Source: Aquincola tertiaricarbonis (GTDB lineage Bacteria > Pseudomonadota > Gammaproteobacteria > Burkholderiales > Burkholderiaceae_C). From it: a stretch of DNA of 64,000 nt. The stretch is from the NCBI RefSeq assembly GCF_000969605.1, contig NZ_JZUE01000024.1, forward strand, positions 1 through 64,000. Direction: 5' to 3'. This document shows, in pieces, positions 53,502-61,876 of the stretch. Under the pieces are notes generated by a model, which was not told the origin of the DNA, ran no database searches, and saw nothing but the letters and a program-made list of their open reading frames with translations. Each line of letters opens with the position of its first letter. Positions within the stretch are counted from its first letter, which is position 1. The translations under genes and the position numbers were made by a program.

Positions 53502-55709
53502 TCAGTAGAGGTCTTCCAGGCGGATCGGCAGGTGGTGCAGGCGCTGGCCGGTCGCATGGAACACGGCGTTCGCCACCGCCGCTGCCACGCCCACCATCAC
53601 GATCTCGCCGAGGCCCTTGACGCCTTGCGGGTTGAGCCGGGGGTCAGGCTCGTCGATGAAGTCGACGTCGATGCGGCCGATGTCCGCGGCGACCGGAATC
53701 ACGTACTCCGCCAGGTCGGCATTGAGGAAGCCGCCGTGCCGTGGATCAACCTCGCTGACCTCCCGCAGCGCCGCCCCGATGCCCCAGACCACGCCGCCCT
53801 CGGCCTGGCTGCGCGCGGTGCGCCGGCTCACCACGCGCCCGCAATCGATCACGCTGGCGCAGCGCGCGACGCGCACCCGGCGCGTGGTGGGCTCCACATG
53901 CACCTCGACGAAATGCGCCGCGTGGCTGAACGACACGAACTCCGGATACACCGGCCCACCCGCGGCCGGCAGCCCGCCGTCCAGCCGCCCGAAGACCTGC
54001 TCGGGCTGCCCCGGCGCGCGGGTCTGGCTGCGCACTTCCAGCTGCTCGCGGCCGCTGGCCTTCAGGCGGTCGAGCAGGTGGCCCGGCTGCGCCGCCCCGG
54101 CCGGTGCCTGCAGCTCGTCCATCAGGCGGCGGCAGGCCTCCTCCACCGCAGGCAAGGCGGTGGCGGTGCCCCAGGAGCCTGCGGTGAGGTGCTGGGGTGC
54201 GAATGCGGTGTCGCCGAGCTGCACCTCGATCGCCGCCAGCGGTGCGCCGGTGATCCGCGAGACCGATTCGGCGATGGCCGTGCGCAGGCCCTGCCCCATC
54301 TCATGGCCGCCCACCGCAACCCACAGGCGGCCCGAAGACGCCAGCCGCACCGTCGCGCGGGCGGGCGCCGCCGCCGCCTTGTAGGCACCGGTGGCCACCC
54401 CCAGCCCCACCAGCGTGCCGTCGGGCAGTGACATCGAGCGCGGTGACGGCCGTCGGCGTTCCCAGCGCATCAGCTCGGCGCCGCGACGCAGGCAGGCGGC
54501 GACATGGCGCGATGAGTACGGCTTGCCGGTCACCGGATCGGTCGTGCCGTCGTTGCGCAGGCGCAGCTCCACCGGGTCCAGCCCCGTGGCCTGGGCCAGC
54601 TCGTCCATCGCCAGCTCGAAGGCGAACACCGCCGGATGCTCGTGCGGCCCGCGCATGAAGCCGGGTGTCTGCACATCGGTGCGGACCAGGCGATCGGCGC
54701 TGCGGAAGTGGCGGATGTCGTACAGCCGCGCGGTGGTGTCGCTGCCGGTGGAAGGAAAAGCGTCGTGACGTGAGGTCTGCTGGTCCGTCTCGTGGATGGC
54801 GGCCAGCACGCGGCCATCGCGGCTGGCCCCCAGGCGCACGCGCTGCACGCTGTGCGGCCGGAACGAGGTGTTGTGGAACACGAGGGCACGCGGCACCACC
54901 AGCTTCACCGGCCGGCCCAGCCGCCGGGCCGCGATGGCCACCAGCACCGTGTGCGACTGCAGCGAGTTCTTCTGCCCGAAGCCCCCGCCGACCGCCGGCG
55001 ACACCACACGCACCTGCGCGGCCGGCATGCCGAGCTGCCGCGCCAGCCCGTGGCGGACCGCCTCGGCGTTCTGCGTCGGTTCGTGGACGACGAGCTGCTC
55101 GCCCTGCCACTCGGCCACGGTGGCGACGAGCTCCATCGGATTCTGGTGCTGCGCCGGCAGCCGCGCCGTCACGTCCACCTTCACCGCGGCCTGCGCGAAG
55201 ACCGCGTCGGCATCGCCCACGTGCTTGTCCGCCAAGGGCGGCAGCGGAATGAGCGACGGCTGCGCCGCCGTCTCGGCGCCAGGCGATCGCGGCACGGGCG
55301 CGGCCGGCATGGCGGTGAAAGCCACCTCCACCCGCTGCGCGGCTTCGCGGGCCGCCTCCAGCGTGTCGGCCACGACCAGCGCCACGTACTGGCCGCGGTA
55401 GGCGATGTCGGGCCCGGCCAGCGGCTGCAGGCTCTGGAAGCCGAAGCCGCCGCCAAGGATGAAGCCGCCACTGGGCAGCGGGCCGATGTTGACGTGGCTC
55501 AGCACCAGCCGCACGCCGGGCACGCGCTCGGCGGCCGCGGTGTCGATGCGCTCGATGCGGCCGCGGCCGATGGCCGCCGGCACCAGCGCGGCATGCAGCA
55601 GGCCGGCCGGCATCTGGTCCGCCGCATACCGGGTGGCGCCGCGGACCTTGTCCAGCGCATCGACGCGCTCCGGTCCGGCGCGCCTTGGGGAAGTGTTGAT
55701 GCCGGCCAT
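53502..55709 (-). CDS. paoC: PaoC-like molybdopterin-binding subunit of periplasmic aldehyde oxidoreductase
   Basis: 735 residues of the xanthine dehydrogenase large-subunit family, at the PaoC length. Cofactor-binding segments are VGGGFGQKNSLQSHTVLVAI, RTDVQTPGFMRGPHEHPAVFAFE, GGHEMGQGLRTAIAESVSRI and the late QGVKGLGEIVMVGVAAAVANAV, whose Glu in GLGE is the catalytic base. It would hold molybdopterin cytosine dinucleotide and oxidise aldehydes to acids. The gene starts one base after the FAD subunit stops. Frames that extend further upstream overlap that gene and are noise. A PaoD-type maturation gene is not seen. Confidence 0.9.
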   Translation of the reverse strand: MAGINTSPRRAGPERVDALDKVRGATRYAADQMPAGLLHAALVPAAIGRGRIERIDTAAAERVPGVRLVLSHVNIGPLPSGGFILGGGFGFQSLQPLAGPDIAYRGQYVALVVADTLEAAREAAQRVEVAFTAMPAAPVPRSPGAETAAQPSLIPLPPLADKHVGDADAVFAQAAVKVDVTARLPAQHQNPMELVATVAEWQGEQLVVHEPTQNAEAVRHGLARQLGMPAAQVRVVSPAVGGGFGQKNSLQSHTVLVAIAARRLGRPVKLVVPRALVFHNTSFRPHSVQRVRLGASRDGRVLAAIHETDQQTSRHDAFPSTGSDTTARLYDIRHFRSADRLVRTDVQTPGFMRGPHEHPAVFAFELAMDELAQATGLDPVELRLRNDGTTDPVTGKPYSSRHVAACLRRGAELMRWERRRPSPRSMSLPDGTLVGLGVATGAYKAAAAPARATVRLASSGRLWVAVGGHEMGQGLRTAIAESVSRITGAPLAAIEVQLGDTAFAPQHLTAGSWGTATALPAVEEACRRLMDELQAPAGAAQPGHLLDRLKASGREQLEVRSQTRAPGQPEQVFGRLDGGLPAAGGPVYPEFVSFSHAAHFVEVHVEPTTRRVRVARCASVIDCGRVVSRRTARSQAEGGVVWGIGAALREVSEVDPRHGGFLNADLAEYVIPVAADIGRIDVDFIDEPDPRLNPQGVKGLGEIVMVGVAAAVANAVFHATGQRLHHLPIRLEDLY

Positions 55710-55710
55710 G

Positions 55711-56700
55711 TCAGAGCCTCGCCTTCGATTGCATGAGGGCGTCGGTGAGCACGTCGATGCCCAGCGCCACCTTGAAACGGTTGTGGTAAAGCGGGCGGGC
55801 CTCGGCGAAGGCCGATTCGGCCGCCTGCCGTGCCGACTCGCGTGTGAGCGGCTGGCCCAGCAACTGCCGCTCGGCGGCCCGGGCCCGCCAGGGCCGGGTT
55901 GCCACCCCGCCCAGGCCGATGCGCACGTCGACCACACGCCCGCCGTCCATCTGCAGGCCGACCGCGGCCGACGCCAGCGCGAAGGCATACGACTCACGGT
56001 CGCGCACCTTGTGATAGACAGAGGCGCGGGTGGCCGGCGCCCGCGGCACGCGGATGGCGACGATGAGCTCGTCGTCTGCCAGCGTCGTCTCCAGGTGCGG
56101 CGTGCTGCCGGGTTCGCGGTGCAGGTCGATGACGGCCAGCGTGCGCGGGCCGCGCGGGCTGCGCAGCTCGAGCACGGCATCGAAGGCCACCAGCGCCACC
56201 GCCAGGTCGCCGGGATAGGTCGCCACGCAATGCTCGCTGCCGCCCAGCACCGCATGGCCGCGGTTCACGCCCTCCAGCGCCGAGCATCCGCTGCCCGGCT
56301 CGCGCTTGTTGCACGCGTAGGCCGGCGTGCCGCGGAAATAGGCGCAGCGCGTGCGCTGCAGCAGGTTGCCACCCAGCGTGGCCATGTTGCGGATCTGTGG
56401 CGACGCCGCCTTCCACAGCGACTCGGCCAGCGCCGGAAACTCGCGTTGCAGGGCCGCATCCGCCGCCACGTCGGCCATCGTCATTGCCGCGCCCAGGCGC
56501 CACTCGCTGCGCCCGGCCTCCAGCGTTTGCAGCGCGTCGCAGCGGGTGACGTCGATCACCGACACCGGGCCTTCCACGCCCAGCTTCATCAGGTCGAACA
56601 ACGTGGTGCCACCGCCGTAGTAGCGGGCCGCGGGCGTGGCCGCCTTGCGCGACAGCACCGCCGGCACATCGGCCGGCGCGGCATAGCCGAACTCACGCAT
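55711..56700 (-). CDS. paoB: PaoB-like FAD/[4Fe-4S] subunit of aldehyde oxidoreductase
   Basis: 329 residues. FAD binding is by ARYYGGGTTLFDLMK (about 26-39) and NMATLGGNLLQRTRC. The insert CAYFRGTPAYACNKREPGSGC puts Cys at 119, 130 and 139 with a fourth at 158 (GGSEHCVATYPGD). This four-Cys loop, absent from xanthine dehydrogenase, carries an extra [4Fe-4S] cluster in PaoB and 4-hydroxybenzoyl-CoA reductase, and the spacing is the PaoB one. It overlaps the paoA stop by eight bases. Confidence 0.92.
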   Translation of the reverse strand: MREFGYAAPADVPAVLSRKAATPAARYYGGGTTLFDLMKLGVEGPVSVIDVTRCDALQTLEAGRSEWRLGAAMTMADVAADAALQREFPALAESLWKAASPQIRNMATLGGNLLQRTRCAYFRGTPAYACNKREPGSGCSALEGVNRGHAVLGGSEHCVATYPGDLAVALVAFDAVLELRSPRGPRTLAVIDLHREPGSTPHLETTLADDELIVAIRVPRAPATRASVYHKVRDRESYAFALASAAVGLQMDGGRVVDVRIGLGGVATRPWRARAAERQLLGQPLTRESARQAAESAFAEARPLYHNRFKVALGIDVLTDALMQSKARL

Positions 56701-57301
56701 GGCCGGCTTCCTTCATCCGCTGCGCCCCGTCGCGCACCGCCTCCAGGATGGCGACGTAGGCACCGCATCGGCACAGGTTGCCGCTCATGTACTCGCGGAT
56801 CTCGGCGTCGGTACCGGCATGGCCCTCGCGCACGCAGGCCACCGCGGCCATGATCTGCCCGGGCGTGCAGTAGCCGCACTGCAGCGCGTCGTGGTCGATG
56901 AAGGCCTGCTGCATCACATGGAGCGCACCATCGCGCGGCGGCAGTCCTTCGATGGTGCGCACCTGGCGGCCATGGCACTTCACCGCCAGCGTCAGGCACG
57001 AGGCCACGCGGCGGTCGTCCACATGCACGGTGCAGGCGCCGCACTGCCCGTGGTCGCAGCCCTTCTTCGTGCCGGTCAGCTGCAGCCGATCCCGCAGCAC
57101 GTCGAGCAGCGAGGCACGGGCCTCGACCTGCAGCTGCCGCGGCATGCCGTTGACCGTCACCTCGATGGGCAGGCGGCTGGAACCCTCGGCCACCTGCGCG
57201 CCTGCCGCGCAGCCGGTCGCCAGCACCGGGCCGGTGGCGCTGGCCGTGGCCACCATGAAGGTTCGCCGATCCAGGGCCGGCAGGCGGTGGATGTCACTCA
57301 T
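56693..57301 (-). CDS. paoA: PaoA-like [2Fe-2S] subunit of aldehyde oxidoreductase, Tat signal
   Basis: 202 residues. A twin-arginine signal (ALDRRTFMVATASATGPV) marks export of the folded, cofactor-loaded complex. Two [2Fe-2S] motifs follow: CDHGQCGACTVHVDDRRVASC and CGYCTPGQ...GNLCRCGAY. It hands electrons from the molybdenum site to FAD. Start at 57301 has CGGAG ten bases upstream; ATG 57322 is possible. First gene of paoABC, divergent from the HxlR regulator with a 158-base gap. Confidence 0.92.
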   Translation of the reverse strand: MSDIHRLPALDRRTFMVATASATGPVLATGCAAGAQVAEGSSRLPIEVTVNGMPRQLQVEARASLLDVLRDRLQLTGTKKGCDHGQCGACTVHVDDRRVASCLTLAVKCHGRQVRTIEGLPPRDGALHVMQQAFIDHDALQCGYCTPGQIMAAVACVREGHAGTDAEIREYMSGNLCRCGAYVAILEAVRDGAQRMKEAGHA

Positions 57302-57459
57302 CGATGAAAGCTCCGAAGGCATGACGTTGCAGGGAGCGGTCAGCGTAGAGTCACCGGACGGGCCTGTGAAGTACGCACCGTGCAGGTCCTTGGTTTCCTC
57401 GCGGTAACCATGCCGGCCCCTGCCAGCGGTCCGTCCCTGCCCTGCCTGACGAGAACACG

Positions 57460-57891
57460 ATGACGACATCACCGACCACCAGCCACTTCGTGCATCCGCA
57501 CCATGGCGCGCCGCTGGACCCGGCCGTCGAGCGGGTGGTCAGGGAGATCATCGGCCGCGTGGCCGACAAGTGGACCTTGATCACGCTGGAGGTGTTGACC
57601 GAGCATGGCCGCCAACGCTTCACCGAGATCCAGCGCCGTGTCGGGCCGGTGAGCCAGAAGGTGCTGACCCAGGTGCTGCGCGGCATGGAGGAGGACGGGC
57701 TGCTGGTGCGCACCGTGTATGCCGAGGTGCCGCCGCGCGTGGAGTACGAGCTGACCCAGCTCGGCGGCGAACTGAGCGCCGCCTTCTGCGGCGTATGGCT
57801 CTGGGCCGAGCGGCATCGCGAGGAGATCGCCGCGGCGCAGGACCGCTTCGCGCGTCGCGAGCGTCCGAAGCCTGGCGAGCAGGCCTCCTGA
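57460..57891 (+). CDS. HxlR-family transcriptional regulator
   Basis: 143 residues of the HxlR winged-helix family: VREIIGRVADKWTLITLEVLTEHGRQRFTEIQRRVGPVSQKVLTQVLRGMEEDGLLVRTVYAEVPPRVEYELTQLG is the full DNA-binding domain. HxlR proteins often sense reactive aldehydes or quinones. It lacks the early N-terminal Cys typical of formaldehyde-sensing members; Cys near residue 110 (AFCGVW) is the only one. It is divergent from paoABC and is the likely regulator of it; I find no clear repeat in the gap. Confidence 0.88.
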   Translation: MTTSPTTSHFVHPHHGAPLDPAVERVVREIIGRVADKWTLITLEVLTEHGRQRFTEIQRRVGPVSQKVLTQVLRGMEEDGLLVRTVYAEVPPRVEYELTQLGGELSAAFCGVWLWAERHREEIAAAQDRFARRERPKPGEQAS

Positions 57892-57948
57892 GCCCGGCGC
57901 CGACCGGCATGGCGCTTCGACGGTCCATCCGCCGAAGCGCCAGCCCCG

Positions 57949-59088
57949 TCACTTGCCGGGCTTGAGCACCACCTTGGTCCAGCCGTCCTTGCGCTTGTCG
58001 AAGTTCTCGTAGCCTTCGGGCGCCTGTTCCAGCGACAGCTCGTGCGAGACGATGAAGGAAGGCTTGACCTTGTCCTTCTCGATCAGGCGGCTGAGGAAGC
58101 GGTTGTAGGCCTTCACGTTGCACTGTCCGGTGCCGATGCTCTGGCCCTTGAACCAGAACATGCCGAAGTCGAACGGCATCTTGCCGACGCGACCGAGCCT
58201 GTCGTTGGAGCCGGGGTCCTGCGGCACGAACACCCCGACGCAGCCGATGCGGCCGGTGAACTTCACCGAGGCCACCAGGTTGTTCATCGTCAGGCCCGGC
58301 ACCTCTTCGCGGTGCAGGTTGCAGCACTGGTAGCCCACGCATTCGCAGCCGCGGTCGGCGCCCTTGCCGCCGGTCAGCTCCATCACCTGCTCCACACCAT
58401 CGCCCTCGGTGTCGTCGATCGGTATGGCGCCCACCTTCTCGGCCAGGGCGAGGCGATCCGGCTGGGTGTCGACGATCATCACCTGGCTCGCCCCCTTGGT
58501 GACGGCGGACAGGGCCGCCATCAGCCCGACCGGGCCGGCACCGTAGATCACGACGCTTTCACCGGGCTGCACGCCCGCCAGCTCGGTGGCGTGGTAGCCC
58601 GTGGGGAAGATGTCCGCGAGCATGACGTAGTCGTTCTCCTTCTCCTGCGCATCGCGCGGCAGCACCAGGCAGTTGTAGTCGCCATAGGGCACGCGCAGCA
58701 TCTCGGCCTGGCCGCCCGCATACGGACCCATGTCGGCAAAGCCATAGGCGGCGCCGGCCATCCCGGGATTCGTCGTCAGGCAATACGCGCTCAGGCCACG
58801 TTCGCAGTTCTCGCAGAAGCCGCAGCCGACGTTGAACGGCAGGGCCACGCGGTCGCCAACCTTGACCCGGTCGACCGCCGGTCCCACCTCGATCACCACG
58901 CCCAGGTTCTCGTGGCCGAGGATGCGGCCCGGCGGCATGTCGGTGCGTCCTTCATACATGTGGAGGTCCGAGCCGCAGATGTTGGTGGTGGTGATCTTCA
59001 CCAGCACATCGGTCGCGCGTTCGATCCTGGCGTCCGGCACTTCGTTGACCGACACGTCGCAGGGTCCGTTGTAGACGAGGGCCTTCAT
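57949..59088 (-). CDS. fdhA: Glutathione-independent formaldehyde dehydrogenase-type zinc alcohol dehydrogenase
   Basis: 379 residues of the zinc MDR family, formaldehyde dehydrogenase/dismutase branch. Catalytic zinc ligands are in TNICGSDLHMYEGR and GHENLGVV, structural zinc Cys residues in GCGFCENCERGLSAYC, and the NAD site in VVIYGAGPVGLMAALSA. ADIFPTGYHATELAGV and the CECVGYQC stretch are typical of this branch. It probably oxidises formaldehyde or other small aldehydes without glutathione. Start overlaps the hemerythrin gene stop by ATGA (59085-59088). Confidence 0.88.
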   Translation of the reverse strand: MKALVYNGPCDVSVNEVPDARIERATDVLVKITTTNICGSDLHMYEGRTDMPPGRILGHENLGVVIEVGPAVDRVKVGDRVALPFNVGCGFCENCERGLSAYCLTTNPGMAGAAYGFADMGPYAGGQAEMLRVPYGDYNCLVLPRDAQEKENDYVMLADIFPTGYHATELAGVQPGESVVIYGAGPVGLMAALSAVTKGASQVMIVDTQPDRLALAEKVGAIPIDDTEGDGVEQVMELTGGKGADRGCECVGYQCCNLHREEVPGLTMNNLVASVKFTGRIGCVGVFVPQDPGSNDRLGRVGKMPFDFGMFWFKGQSIGTGQCNVKAYNRFLSRLIEKDKVKPSFIVSHELSLEQAPEGYENFDKRKDGWTKVVLKPGK

Positions 59089-59609
59089 ACGTTCTCCTCG
59101 ATCTGGGTGGGGGTCTTCTCTGCCGGCAGCTCAGGCATGCCGCCCGCTTCCGCCTTCAGTTCCTGCTTGCGCTCATGCAGGGTCACGGCCAGTCCGCGCA
59201 GGTCGAGCGCCGAATAGCGCGCCTGGAGGAACACACGCTCGCGCTCCTCCATCACATGCGCCATGACCGCGTCCGCGAGCTGCGTCACGCAGTCGTCATA
59301 GCCGTCGTCGTCCGGGCTGAGCCCCTGGATGCGGGCCATCAGGTCCTTGGCCTCCTGGTGCTCTTCCTCGGCGTGGTCGAGCAGCGAATCGTCGCCGGTG
59401 GCCTCGCGCACCGCGGGATAGAAGATCTCCTCCTCGATCTGCGCATGCACGCTCAGTGCAGCGCAGATGCGCTCGGCGAGCTTCTGTCGGTCCTCGGCGG
59501 GGGCACCGAACTCATGGAAGGTCTGGTACTGGATGAAGAGCTTCTGGACCAGCTTGTGATCGCTGTCCAGAAGGTCCACCGCGTCTTCATAGGCAATGGT
59601 GCTTGGCAT
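59085..59609 (-). CDS. Hemerythrin-domain protein
   Basis: 174 residues, a four-helix bundle with the hemerythrin iron-ligand pattern: His18 (DSDHKLVQKLF), HEFGAPAED region, HAQIEEEIFYPAV (HxxxE), HAEEEHQEAKDLM and a last helix with AHVMEERERVFLQ. It binds a di-iron centre and O2 or NO-type ligands in the cytoplasm. ATG at 59609 follows AGGAGCGAGCC. It precedes and overlaps the formaldehyde dehydrogenase gene by ATGA, so the two are made together. Confidence 0.87.
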   Translation of the reverse strand: MPSTIAYEDAVDLLDSDHKLVQKLFIQYQTFHEFGAPAEDRQKLAERICAALSVHAQIEEEIFYPAVREATGDDSLLDHAEEEHQEAKDLMARIQGLSPDDDGYDDCVTQLADAVMAHVMEERERVFLQARYSALDLRGLAVTLHERKQELKAEAGGMPELPAEKTPTQIEENV

Positions 59610-59958
59610 GGCTCGCTCCTGGTTGAGCCGCCGCCTGGGCCTGATGCTCGGTGCAGCGGGGATCCGGATGGGCAAGCCCTGTTCCGCCAGGCTGCCGTCC
59701 ACGCATCGCGAGCCCCGCCGGCCACGCGCCCGCCAGACCCCGCCCCCGGTGCGTTCAAGGCCAGCGAGCAAACCACCGTCTTCACATGACGATGCTTTGG
59801 TATGAAAGGCCCGGTGACTGCGAAAGAGTCTGACGCGCATGGACCTTCACAGGCCGATGTCGCGGGCCGGTGGCGTGCAAGCCCTGGCATGCCGGCGCCG
59901 ATCGGCACCCATTGCCGCACGGGGCGGCCGCAGCCGGGGTCAGGCCGCGCTGCGCGCC
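59610..59958. other. Intergenic region, nothing clear inside
   Basis: 349 bases between the hemerythrin start and the LysR stop. Frames through it are Arg/Pro/Ala-rich and match nothing. The promoter of the hemerythrin-dehydrogenase pair must lie here; an AT-richer patch around 59785-59830 (CTTTGGTATGAAAGG) is the likeliest place, but no convincing -35/-10 pair stands out. Confidence 0.5.
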
Positions 59959-60861
59959 TCAGGTCCGGGGCAGCAGGTGATCGCGCAGTGCCCGCGCAGG
60001 CGCCGGCAGCCAGTCATCGGTGCGCGAGACCACGACCAGCCGGCGATGCGCCCAGTCCTCGCTCAGCGGCCGGCATACCAAGGCGCCCGCGGCATCCCCG
60101 GTCACGCCGATGGGCACGATGGCCAGGCCCAGGCCCGCATGAACGATGTGCTCGGCCGCTTCGAAGCTGGCCACTTCCAGGCGCGGCATCCAGGTGGCAC
60201 CGGCCAGCGCCGCATGGCGGCGCAGCAGGCCGTCCAGCAGGCCGCCGGGCGCCACGCTCACGGCCGGATGGGCCAGCGTCTCGAGCAGGGAGACCGAGGC
60301 CTGCGCCGCCAGCGGATGGTCGTGCGGCATCAGCACGCCCAGCCGGTCGTGGCGGTAGTGCTGCGCCACCAGCTGCCCCGTGTTCACCTCGTCCCACACC
60401 ACGCCGAGGTCGGCCGTGCCCTCGCGCACCTCGCGCACCACCTCCGTGCCCACCCGTTCGGTCAGCGACACGCGCAGCCGCGGATGCGCTTCCAGGAAGC
60501 AGGCCACGTCGCCCGGCAGGCCGGAGGCCAGCGCCGACACGCTGGCCACGATGCGCACGTTGCCCACCACGCCGCCCTGGAACTCGCTCAGCTCGGCATG
60601 CGCCCGCGCCATCAGGCTGAGCATCTCGCGGGCGCGGCGCAGCAGCGTCTCGCCGGCCGGCGTCGGCTCGATGCCGCGGCGCCCGCGCACCAGCAGCGGC
60701 GTGCCCACGTCGGCCTCCAGCATCGCCATGCGCTTGCTCACGGCCGAGGCCACCAGCGCTTCGCGGGCCGCCGCGCGGGCGATGTTCCGTTCCTCGCACA
60801 CGGCGATGAACAGTCGCAGCGACACGGGATCGAAGATGCGGCCCATGGGGCATTCTGGCAT
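59959..60861 (-). CDS. LysR-family transcriptional regulator
   Basis: 300 residues. The N-terminal winged helix is FDPVSLRLFIAVCEERNIARAAAREALVASAVSKRMAMLEADVGTPLLVR (about 9-58), then RGIEPTPAGETLLRRAREML and a two-lobed effector domain (VRIVASVSALASGLP, GVVWDEVNTGQLVAQHYRHDRLGVLMPHDHPLAAQ). Start may be ATG 60861 or 60846. It is divergent from the HMG-CoA lyase-like gene by 69 bases with a palindrome between, so it should control that operon and itself, with a CoA-ester or acid as inducer (inference). Confidence 0.92.
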   Translation of the reverse strand: MPECPMGRIFDPVSLRLFIAVCEERNIARAAAREALVASAVSKRMAMLEADVGTPLLVRGRRGIEPTPAGETLLRRAREMLSLMARAHAELSEFQGGVVGNVRIVASVSALASGLPGDVACFLEAHPRLRVSLTERVGTEVVREVREGTADLGVVWDEVNTGQLVAQHYRHDRLGVLMPHDHPLAAQASVSLLETLAHPAVSVAPGGLLDGLLRRHAALAGATWMPRLEVASFEAAEHIVHAGLGLAIVPIGVTGDAAGALVCRPLSEDWAHRRLVVVSRTDDWLPAPARALRDHLLPRT

Positions 60862-60868
60862 CGCCAAC

Positions 60869-60887
60869 GGGAACGAAAGACGTTCCC
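60869..60887. promoter_or_regulatory. Candidate LysR operator palindrome
   Basis: GGGAACG (60869-60875), five bases AAAGA, CGTTCCC (60881-60887) is a perfect inverted repeat in the 69-base divergent gap. It is seven bases from the LysR start and 44 from the divergent start, so one dimer or tetramer could act on both promoters. The length and symmetry fit LysR-type recognition sites. Confidence 0.7.
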
Positions 60888-60930
60888 AAAAGTCGCTGGA
60901 CTCTCGCGCCGCGATGCCTAGAGTGCAGCC

Positions 60931-61875
60931 ATGCCTTCCGATACGCCCCTGACCCCCGTCGCCGTGCGCGACACCAGCCTGCGCGACGGGCTGCAGTCCA
61001 TCGCGCGCACCGTGCCCACCGACACCAAGCTGCAGTGGCTGCAGGGCCTGTACCAGGCCGGCCTGCGGCAGCTGGAAGTGGGCTCCTTCGTTCCGCCGCG
61101 GCTGATGCCGCAGCTGGCCGACACCGCCACCATCGTGCAGGCTGCCTGCCAGCTGCCGGGGCTGCAGGTCACGGCGCTGGTGCCCAACCTGCGCGGCGCC
61201 GAGGCGGCCTTGGCCGCCGGTGCCCATGTGATGCTGCTGCCGCTGTCGGCCAGCCACGCGCACAGCCTGGCCAACCTGCGCAAGACACCGGATGACGTGG
61301 TGGCCGAGCTGGGCCGCATCCGCGCCGCGCGCGACAGCGCCGGCAGCCCCTGCCGCATCGAGCTGGGCATCAGCACCGCCTTCGGCTGCACCCTGCAGGG
61401 CGTGGTCGAGCCGCGGGAAGTGCTGCGGCTGGTGGCCGCGGGCCTGGATGCCGGTGCCGACGAGGTGAGCCTGGCCGACACCGTGGGCTATGCCGGCCCG
61501 CAGCAGGTGCGCAGCCTGTTCGACGCCGCCCTGCGCCTGGCCGGCGAGCGCCTCACCACCGCGCACTTCCATGACACCCGGGGCCTGGGCGCAGCCAACG
61601 TGGTGGCGGCATGGCAGGCCGGCATCCGCCGCTTCGACGCCTGCGCGGGGGGCATCGGCGGCTGCCCGCATGCCCCCGGGGCCAGCGGCAACGTGGCCAC
61701 CGAGGACCTGGCCTGGCTGTTCGCCAGCATGGGCGTGCCCACCGGCCTGCAGTTCGATGCGCTGATGTCGCTGCGCGGCCGCCTGGCCGGGTGGCTGGCC
61801 GGCGAGCCGCTGCATGGCGCCATCTGGCGCGCCGGCCTGCCCAGGACCCTGCTGGCCCAACCCACTGAAGCCTGA
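60931..61875 (+). CDS. Hydroxymethylglutaryl-CoA lyase-like enzyme
   Basis: 314 residues of the HMGL-like TIM barrel. VRDTSLRDGLQSIARTVPTDTKLQWLQGL has the metal-binding Asp and active-site Arg, LEVGSFVPPRLMPQLADT is typical of HMG-CoA lyase, ISTAFGCTLQG and DEVSLADTVGYAGPQQV follow, HFHDTRGLG supplies the metal His residues, and GGIGGCPHAPGASGNVATEDLAWL has the catalytic-Cys loop. It would cleave an HMG-CoA-type acyl-CoA to acetyl-CoA and a keto acid. Paired with a CaiB/BaiF CoA-transferase one base after its stop codon. Confidence 0.88.
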   Translation: MPSDTPLTPVAVRDTSLRDGLQSIARTVPTDTKLQWLQGLYQAGLRQLEVGSFVPPRLMPQLADTATIVQAACQLPGLQVTALVPNLRGAEAALAAGAHVMLLPLSASHAHSLANLRKTPDDVVAELGRIRAARDSAGSPCRIELGISTAFGCTLQGVVEPREVLRLVAAGLDAGADEVSLADTVGYAGPQQVRSLFDAALRLAGERLTTAHFHDTRGLGAANVVAAWQAGIRRFDACAGGIGGCPHAPGASGNVATEDLAWLFASMGVPTGLQFDALMSLRGRLAGWLAGEPLHGAIWRAGLPRTLLAQPTEA

Positions 61876-61876
61876 C

